Positions 56,897-64,000 of a stretch of DNA of 64,000 nucleotides are shown here, one piece after another. The position numbers and the translations under genes were made by a program. The stretch's first letter is position 1. Every line of letters begins with the position of its first letter. The notes below the pieces were generated by a model. The model was not told the origin of the DNA and made no database searches. It saw nothing but the letters and a program-made list of their open reading frames with translations. The stretch comes from Batillaria attramentaria (taxonomy: Eukaryota > Mollusca > Gastropoda > Batillariidae), in NCBI GenBank assembly GCA_018292915.2, contig JACVVK020000438.1:222501-286500 (forward strand), given 5' to 3'.

Positions 56897-56978
56897 CTGG
56901 TCCAAACGTCCCATCTCGTAAAGGTCAAGGACCTCAGAGGGCACAGTTCAGGAGGTGACCAGGCATCGTTACTGGCAA
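56897..56978 (-). CDS. Gene C exon (5'-most found)
   Basis: Acceptor TTTGTTTGTAG|TTGCC and donor GGACCAG|GTGACT; 82 bases. Only the phase 1 frame is open: ASNDAWSPPELCPLRSLTFT then RWDVWT, ending in phase 2, which fits the next exon at 55253. WDVWT-SNQTGC here parallels DGWTQRMTGC before the second module. Upstream exons were not found. Confidence 0.6.
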
Positions 56979-57044
56979 CTACAAACAAACAAAACAAACA
57001 AACAATATTTACACACAGACAGATCCACTACAACCTTAAAATCA

Positions 57045-57410
57045 CAATCCAAGACCAGCCCTCAAAACACAATCCCAGACCAGCCCTCAAAACACAATCC
57101 CAGACCAGCCCTCAAAACACAATCCCAGACCAGCCCTCAAATGCCGAAACTGCCACTAGAAAGTCTCCGCGCTTCAATACAAAACGCAATATACCAAATA
57201 TACCCAAACCATTCATTTCTATAATATACCCAAAGTATTCATTTCTATAAATATACCCAAAGTATTCATTTCTATAAATATACCCAAAGTATTCATTTCT
57301 ATAAATATACCCACAGTATTCATTTCTATAAATATACCCAAACCATTCATTTCTATAAATATACCCAAACCATTCATTTCTATAAATATACCCAAACCAA
57401 TCATTTCTCA
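57045..57410 (+). repeat. 25-bp and 27-bp tandem repeats
   Basis: 57055-57140: four units of CACAATCCCAGACCAGCCCT plus CAAAA. 57215-57410: about seven units of ATTCATTTCTATAAATATAC plus CCAAA(GT/CC). Confidence 0.92.
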
Positions 57411-58035
57411 ACCCGAAATCCACACGCCATCTAGCGTACGTCCCGAAACTCTGTCTGATTTATCCCCCCCTTCCCTCCCCTCTGTCTGACGTGAGGGGAG
57501 ACAAATGTTGCCGTAGTTTCGTGCCGGCCACCAAGAGAAGACAATTTCATTACGTCTCTTCTTCCTTCCCCTTTCCCGTAATGAGATGTTTAGTCAGTGA
57601 TAACGCTCAACAGTTCTCAATATTCCCCGACAATCTGCAGTTCAATGGGATCGTTTCTACATATTATGCGAGACGCACGTAATAGTCCTTAATTCAATTC
57701 CTAGCACTCGGCACGGCGTGCAGCTCACGGCAGCTGATAAAACCGGGCGCCTTTTTTACTGAACGTTTGTCAAGGCGCGTTCAAGTGGAATGGTGCACTT
57801 CTGACGTGATTCAATTATCTGTGTCCATTTATCTCTCACGCTCCGCCAGAGACAACAGTCAACAGCCACACTCCGCCGCAGAAGCACGTTACACAGGCTA
57901 CGTCTGCTAGCGAGGCGTTCACCCATCTCAAGAATTTCACGTAAAACGAGAGTGGACATGAGTCATAAGTTCGATATTTTTTCCCCTTTTGTATCTTGTG
58001 GGCTGTTGAGTGATATTGCAACACACATGAAACAG
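57411..58035. other. Unique spacer
   Basis: Some minus-strand open frames near 57756-58024 contain a few cysteines but no good splice acceptor. No gene is called. Confidence 0.4.
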
Positions 58036-58280
58036 CAGGACCTTACGATTGTGTAGCTGGTATAGAAATATAAACAGCAGGACCTCACCATTGTGTAGCT
58101 GGTATAGAAATATAAACAGCAGGACCTCACCATTGTGTAGCTGGTATAGAAATATAAACAGCAGGACCTCACCATTGTGTAGCTGGTATAGAAATATAAA
58201 CAGCAGGACCTCACCATTGTGTAGCTGGTATAGAAATATAAACAGCAGGACCTCACCATTGTGTAGCTGGTATAGAAATA
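58036..58280 (+). repeat. 42-bp minisatellite, about 6 copies
   Basis: Nearly identical units of TATAAACAGCAGGACCTCAC, CATTGTGTAGCTGGTATAGA and AA, ending next to the TTAA element. Confidence 0.95.
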
Positions 58281-58314
58281 TGATAACGTCAGCCCAAGGC
58301 ATGGTGGGCGTTAA

Positions 58315-59030
58315 AGATCTAAGCTCCCAACAAAAAGCTTTCCGAAGTGCATCCATTTCCACCACATACGGGTGATATCAAAGACGGGGCAACGAAAAAA
58401 AAGGCCAGCACAAATATTTGGCCCCAGCCGGGATTCGAACTCACGACCCGAGCATTGAACTGATATCGTGCAAGCTATGCTACTACCGGTAGGTACACCG
58501 GCGTATTTGAAAGCAATTTTGTTTCTTGCGTAAACATTTCAGCTCGAGCTTGCAGAACGAAAAGTAAAACCGCAATTTGGAGATGTTGTTGTCGATAAAA
58601 CGCGCTGTGTTCATCCGGCGTCCGTGCAGTGGTCATGGCAGCAGCCGTGACCGAGTCAGTACTGTCTGCAGTGACCCCCATACAAGTCGTGTCACTTTTG
58701 AATTTGGTCAGTGTCGCTCGTATGCCGTGAGGCTGTTACCGTCAGCATGGCACAACAAATGTTGACGGCAAGTTTTTTTTTGTTTTTTTTTTATGGGAAA
58801 TTTGACGAGATGTGTGAGAAATGAAGAGCACGCGGGCACTCGGATTTGCCAAGCGCGTTTTATCGGCAACAACATTTCCAAACTGCGGTTTTACTTTTGG
58901 TCCTGCAAGCTCGAGCTGAAATGTTTACGCAAGAAACAAAATTGCTTTCAAATACGTGTACTTACCGGTAGTAGCATAGCTTGCACCATGTCCGACATTG
59001 CTCAGTCTAAACTGACGTATTCGCGGCATT
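58315..59030. mobile_element. Second, rearranged copy of the TTAA-flanked element
   Basis: The left end AGATCTAAGCTCCCAACAAA follows TTAA (58311-58314) and matches 22007. It is broken after CGAAGTG by a SINE. Sequence homologous to 22420-22545 then appears inverted (58471-58608), followed by the part homologous to 22160-22320, and again in direct orientation (58852-58985). The right terminal inverted repeat was not found. Confidence 0.75.
58351..58469 (-). mobile_element. tRNA-derived SINE copy 3, inserted in the TTAA element
   Basis: On plus it reads GGGTGATATCAAAGACGGGG, then CAAATATTTGGCCCCAGCCG and GGATTCGAACTCACGACCCG, the reverse of the 51783 SINE including box B. The box A end is degenerate. 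Confidence 0.82.
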
Positions 59031-59035
59031 GTGTG

Positions 59036-59215
59036 CGTTAAGCCCTAACTAACTAACTAACTCACTTACTAAGGCATGGTGTGCGTTAAGCTAGTTAAGC
59101 GTTAAATTAGTTAGTTAGTTACTTACTTAGTTAGGGCTTAACTCCGCGCAATGGCCGGTGTGTGAGTCAATTAGTTAGTTAGTTAGGGCTTAACTCCGCG
59201 CAATGGCCGGTGTGT
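59036..59215. repeat. TTAG-rich fold-back sequence
   Basis: GCGTTAAGCCCTAACTAACT on the left is followed by its complement TTAGTTAGGGCTTAAC on the right, twice, with TTAGTTAG runs between. It could form a hairpin. Confidence 0.75.
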
Positions 59216-59249
59216 GAACTGTGCATCGTCATCCGCCAACATATCGCAT

Positions 59250-59375
59250 GTGACTTGGTCACTGTGTAAATGCATGATTTGGTCACTGTGTAAATGCACG
59301 AGACTTGGTCACTGTGTAAATGCACGAGACTTGGTCACTGTGTAAATGCACGAGACTTGGTCACTGTGTAAGTGC
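59250..59375 (+). repeat. 27-bp tandem repeat within LINE-like sequence, about 4 copies
   Basis: Units of TTGGTCACTGTGTAAATGCA plus CGAGAC. Confidence 0.9.
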
Positions 59376-59705
59376 ATGGGAATATCATTTATAAATAAAC
59401 ACTGAGAACGGAAGGGCACCGTGACCTGGGGGACGCCGAACTTCACTGAACTTTGGTGGAGTGTGAGCCAACACTTTGTTCCCTATCTCTGATGTAGGAT
59501 TTAAAAAAGTAAACTTACGTCTTGGCTATTAGAATAGCTAGAGATTTTATCTAGAAGAATCTTGTGGTTCACTGGGTCAAAAGGTTTTTTGAAGTCAAGG
59601 AATACAGCACCTGTTAGTTGTGATTTGTTTATTGCATAAAACCATGTATCTGTGAGGGCAGTGTGACTCGTGTGTTTACTGAGGTAGGATATCTGACTGA
59701 AGGGG
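59370..59705 (-). mobile_element. LINE reverse transcriptase fragment
   Basis: The minus strand reads SQLTGAVFLDFKKPFDPVNH then KILLDKISSYSNSQD (RT catalytic region), FFKSYIRDREQSV, and LFINDIPMHLH close to the 27-bp array. A frameshift and stops are present. The style matches the two other RT fragments at 41850 and 55691. Confidence 0.82.
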
Positions 59706-59729
59706 GTGGATTAAACTAGAGATACGCCA

Positions 59730-59778
59730 GAGAGAGAGAGAGAGAGAGGGAGAGAGGGGGAGAGAGGGAGAGAGAGGG

Positions 59779-59809
<31 letters not shown>

Positions 59810-59872
59810 GAGTGTCGCACGCAATGAGGCCGGAGCTCATTTCCTCTCAGTCGACCCGGACTTTCGGTCCGA

Positions 59873-59944
<72 letters not shown>
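59730..59944. repeat. GA and CA microsatellites
   Basis: A GA/GGGA run at 59729-59812 and a CA run at 59876-59944, separated by a short unique piece. Confidence 0.95.
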
Positions 59945-59948
<4 letters not shown>

Positions 59949-60803
59949 CACTGTTATCTTACGTCCCCAAGACTCCCTGTTTGTTTGCTCTCTCAGTTTT
60001 CCTTCACCTCATAAATCTACCTCCATGAGAAAGCGTGACCACGACCGTTAAAAAAGTAAGAGTTACTGACGTCATACATGTCTGAAAGTGATTTATTGCG
60101 TGTACATGTGTACTAACGCCGTTCGTCGCATTGCAACGACAGATTCGAACGTGAAAACAGTTTCAACCAACATTATTTCCGTCCGTACCCTGAAAAAAAT
60201 GCGATGAATACCTCAGTATACAGGCAGCACTGATGGCGTTTCTCTCAGTGGCGGTCAGACCACAGGGCCATGACCGCCACATTCAGGGTAGATGACCAAT
60301 CACAGTGCAGGGTGGTAATGTCACGTGACTGTCTGTGGTCCCGTTACACGTTTATGTTGACAAGTAGCCACATGTGTAAAAGAGTAGGCGACGCAATTTG
60401 ACAAAATGCCTGCGGCGGAGATCAGAAATGAGTGAGTGTACAAGAAGAAGAAGTTGCAGGACATTACTGGGCAAGAGAGGGAAGACAGGGGGAGAGTAAC
60501 GAAACTGGGGGCGGCAAGAATGGAGAGTTGATGTCGGTGAGTGCTTCGATCTGTACACCGTCACGTCATTTGCCTGTAGGCCGTCACTCAGCCGTGAGAT
60601 GTGGTGGAGGGATAGGGGCTGAACTCATCGCGCGGAAAACAGCAAACTAGGACTTGGTTTTTGTAACTCTACACTGTGATTGCGCAACACTGAGGCAGAA
60701 TTTGACTTGAGCCGGCGCATGTGCAACAAGTCACCTTGCCTGGTGTTTGGCAAACTGTGGAACATAATGGGCAGCGCGCAGAACGGGGCGGGCACTAGCT
60801 AGC

Positions 60804-60842
<39 letters not shown>

Positions 60843-60895
60843 GTGACAGTTTGATGTGCACCTTCCTGGAAGGCCGGAAGGCCGGAACTTGAAAG
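59945..60895. other. Unique region, no gene called
   Basis: A GA run lies at 60808-60841. A short plus-strand ATG frame at 60405 runs into GTGAGT after eight codons (ATGCCTGCGGCGGAGATCAG), which could be a tiny first exon but has no partner. A YY1-like AAGATGGCCGCC lies at 60904. Confidence 0.4.
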
Positions 60896-60914
60896 AAGAA
60901 GAAAAGATGGCCGC

Positions 60915-61080
60915 CGTGTTTAAGTCACGTACACCGCGTTTAAGTCACGTGCACCGTGTTTACGTCACGTACACCATGTTTGAGTCACATGCACCGTGTT
61001 AAGTCACGTGCACCGTGTTAAGTCACGGACACCGTGTTTGAGTCACGTACACCGTGTTTAAGTCACGTACACCGTGTTGC
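60915..61080 (+). repeat. 19-20-bp tandem repeat with CACGT words, about 8 copies
   Basis: Units of CCGTGTTTAAGTCACGTACA with small changes (AAGTCACGTGCAC in some). Confidence 0.92.
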
Positions 61081-61194
61081 CCAATCAGGACTGAGGTCTC
61101 GGCCTCTACGCGTGTTTTTCTTCACAACGTTCAGGGGAGTTAAGCAGACCGAGTGTGGCGAAAGTAACTAGACACTCACACATCATCCTTTGCC

Positions 61195-61316
61195 GGCCTG
61201 GTGAAAGGCTGGGGCCAAATAGTTGTGCTGGCCTTTTTTTCGTCATTGCCCCGTCTTTGATATCACCCACTGATACGCGGTGGAAAAGGACGTTAAACTC
61301 CCAAACACCCACCCAC
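61195..61316 (+). mobile_element. tRNA-derived SINE copy 4, 5'-truncated
   Basis: GGGGCCAAATAGTTGTGCTG, then GCCCCGTCTTTGATATCACC, GCGGTGGAAAAGGACGTTAA and CACCCACCC match the 51783 SINE body. The tRNA-like head is mostly lost. Confidence 0.8.
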
Positions 61317-61424
61317 GCATCCTCTTGCTGGTGAAATAGTTGTTGGATGTTGATGTCCCTGAGTGAACGTGTCCATTTGACTTTAGCAACGTTTGTTACA
61401 TGTATGAAGAGAATACAGCAGAAG

Positions 61425-63066
61425 TCACTTCACGGTGCGGCCCTACAGACGTTCATCACTACCATCATATTGTGCAAACACAGACACAGAAACAGCAGAA
61501 GTCACTTCACGGTGCCCTACAGACGTTCATCACTACCATCATATTGTGCAAACACAGACACAGAAACAGCAGAAGTCACTTCACGGTGCCCTACAGACGC
61601 TCATCACTACCATCATATTGTACAAACACAGACACAGAAACAGCAGAAGTCACTTCACGGTGCCCTACAGACGCTCATCACTACCATCATATTGTACAAA
61701 CACAGACACAGAAACAGCAGAAGTCACTTCACGGTGCGGCCCTACAGACGTTCATCACTACCATCATATTGTACAAACACAGACACAGAAACAGCAGAAG
61801 TCACTTCACGGTGCCCTACAGACGCTCATCACTACCATCATATTGTACAAACACAGACACAGAAACAGCAGAAGTCACTTCACGGTGCCCTACAGACGCT
61901 CATCACTACCATCATATTGTACAAACACAGACACAGAAACAGCAGAAGTCACTTCACGGTGCCCTACAGACGTTCATCACTACCATCATATTGTACAAAC
62001 ACAGACACAGAAACAGCAGAAGTCACTTCACGGTGCCCTACAGACGTTCATCACTACCATCATATTGTACAAACACAGACACAGAAACAGCAGAAATCAC
62101 TTCACGGTGCGGCCCTACAGACGCTCATCACTACCATCATATTGTACAAACACAGACACAGAAACAGCAGAAGTCACTTCACGGTGCGGCCCTACAGACG
62201 TTCATCACTACCATCATATTGTACAAACACAGACACAGAAACAGCAGAAGTCACTTCACGGTGCCCTACAGACGCTCATCACTACCATCATATTGTACAA
62301 ACACAGACACAGAAACAGCAGAAGTCACTTCACGGTGCCCTACAGACGTTCATCACTACCATCATACTGTACAAACACAGACACAGAAACAGCAGAAGTC
62401 ACTTCACGGTGCCCTACAGACGTTGATCACTACCATCATATTGTACAAACACAGACACAGAAACAGCAGAAGTCACTTCACGGTGCCCTACAGACGTTCA
62501 TCACTACCATCATATTGTACAAACACAGACACAGAAACAGCAGAAGTCACTTCACGGTGCGGCCCTACAGACGCTCATCACTACCATCATATTGTACAAA
62601 CACAGACACAGAAACAGCAGAAGTCACTTCACGGTGCGGCCCTACAGACGTTCATCACTACCATCATATTGTACAAACACAGACACAGAAACAGCAGAAG
62701 TCACTTCACGGTGCCCTACAGACGTTGATCACTACCATCATATTGTACAAACACAGACACAGAAACAGCAGAAGTCACTTCACGGTGCCCTACAGACGCT
62801 CATCACTACCATCATATTGTACAAACACAGACACAGAAACAGCAGAAGTCACTTCACGGTGCCCTACAGACGTTCATCACTACCATCATATTGTACAAAC
62901 ACAGACACAGAAACAGCAGAAGTCACTTCACGGTGCCCTACAGACGTTCATCACTACCATCATATTGTACAAACACAGACACAGAAACAGCAGAAGTCAC
63001 TTCACGGTGCCCTACAGACGCTCATCACTACCATCATATTGTACAAACACAGACACAGAAACAGCA
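61425..63066 (+). repeat. 74/77-bp minisatellite, about 22 copies
   Basis: Units contain TACAGACG(T/C)TCATCACTAC, CATCATATTGTACAAACACA, GACACAGAAACAGCAGAAGT and CACTTCACGGTGC. A CGG insertion distinguishes 77-bp from 74-bp units and occurs in about six copies. The 74-bp period rotates through all three frames, yet all three stay open, so the long plus-strand frames have no coding meaning. Confidence 0.97.
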
Positions 63067-63646
63067 GACCTAGAAACAGTCAAGGAATTGTCCGCAACAT
63101 GTTGATCAGACCGAAATCGGCCTAAGATCAATAAAAGATCAATAACCATTATTTGTGTACTCTACGCTGAAGCTCACAGACCCGGCCAGAAACTTCTTCA
63201 GAAGAAGTTTGGTATGGACCAGACAACAGGGAATGAGGGACGTGGCCAACTGAAGCCAGCAGATAAATCATCATAGGGCGGTGGGGGTCTGTGAGATAAA
63301 GGGGGGGGGGGGGGGGGCTAGACGGAGACAACTCCTTTTATGGCGAACATATTGTCTCAGCAGCTACAGACAATAGGGATAGAAGAAGCCGTGTTGGGAA
63401 GAGGTTGGGGGGGGGGGTAATGGGGGGGGGGGGGGGTATTGAGGGCATGATGACAAAATAAGAGCCAGACAGTAATTGGGTCTGCAGCTGGTTCGCCATC
63501 TTCTCCTGGACTGACAACACACGGCAAGGACTGAGACAGAGCGAAAAAAAAATGTTTCCGGTATTAGTGACATCCTAGAAAATGCCCAGGTTTATTTGAT
63601 TTCATCTTGCTTGCGATTCCCCCCCCCCCCTCCCCCCCCCCCCCAA

Positions 63647-63722
<76 letters not shown>

Positions 63723-64000
63723 CACTGACTTGGCCCACAGTACGGGTTGCCATCAGAATGCCGTGTGCGTGTCTAAATCAGCGTGTGGCCCCAATGTCTG
63801 CTTGTCAACAACAGACTGCAATCTGGGAAATGATTCTTCTCTATACTCTCTTGTCCAAGCCATTCCACTTCCTTTGTTACCACCCCTTCCCAACCCTGAC
63901 TCTACTCTCCCCTCCCCCCTTCCCACCCCACCCGCCCCACCCCCCGAACTGTTGGTTGTGTGCGGGAAATGACAACTGCGTGTGTTGGCGTGATGAGGTT
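63067..64000. other. Right-end spacer with G/C runs and CA microsatellite
   Basis: G runs at 63300-63317, 63408-63418 and 63422-63436, C runs near 63619-63644, and a CA then GA run at 63652-63722. A plus-strand frame near 63740-63830 contains a few cysteines but is not convincing as an exon. Confidence 0.5.

Noticed and set aside
61347..63125. Three overlapping plus-strand frames of 359-556 codons
   Set aside because: All three frames of the 74/77-bp array are open and give the same rotating peptide repeats; this is not protein coding.
63740..63835. Cysteine-containing plus-strand frame near the right edge
   Set aside because: The cysteine spacing does not match EGF or the gene C module, and splice sites are weak.

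Overview
This is eukaryotic, animal-type DNA. It has spliced genes with phase-matched introns, EGF-repeat exons, tRNA-derived SINEs, fragments of non-LTR retrotransposons and a cut-and-paste transposon, and it carries no bacterial-type operons. The SINE, the LINE tails and the very high density of micro- and minisatellites suggest a marine invertebrate, most likely a mollusc, but that is an impression rather than a proof. About a third of the window is tandem repeat, so most long open frames are repeat artefacts. All exon limits were read by eye from splice sites, reading phase and conserved cysteine patterns; no transcript data were available.

Three protein-coding loci can be supported, all on the minus strand. 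Gene A (434-1874, continuing off the left edge) is the first coding exon of an unrecognised, low-complexity protein with a six-copy in-frame 12-residue repeat. Gene B (6950-16235, possibly starting at 26996) is the clearest gene. Eleven exons join with perfect phase agreement into about 534 codons. They encode an ectodomain whose N-terminal part resembles a cupredoxin (phytocyanin/ephrin-type) domain, seven EGF repeats, one transmembrane helix and a cytoplasmic tail of about 70 residues. Gene C (53158-56978, continuing upstream) has three phase-compatible exons and carries a cysteine-rich module twice. A signal-peptide exon at 26771-26996 may be the start of gene B, but at least one connecting exon is missing.

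Layout: 1-1.9 kb gene A; 1.9-5.3 kb its upstream flank, an unusual ACTGA-word-rich tract and a transposon-like element with 16-bp inverted ends; 5.3-6.9 kb small arrays, one with CRE-like sites; 6.9-16.2 kb gene B, with a 3.6-kb 24-bp array in one intron; 17-22 kb a 39-bp array split by a LINE that is itself split by a pogo/Tigger-like transposon; 22-27 kb an element flanked by TTAA, a word-rich tract, a 20-bp array, a LINE end and the signal-peptide exon; 27-53 kb mostly tandem arrays with one LINE fragment, a tRNA-SINE and LINE-tail copies; 53-57 kb gene C around a 29-bp array and a LINE fragment; 57-64 kb further arrays, a second copy of the TTAA element, another LINE fragment and a 1.6-kb array of 74/77-bp units.

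Genes B and C both look like secreted or cell-surface products. There is no sign that the three loci form a pathway. The strongest general pattern is repeated growth of minisatellites inside or right next to LINE sequence, and nested insertion of one element into another.
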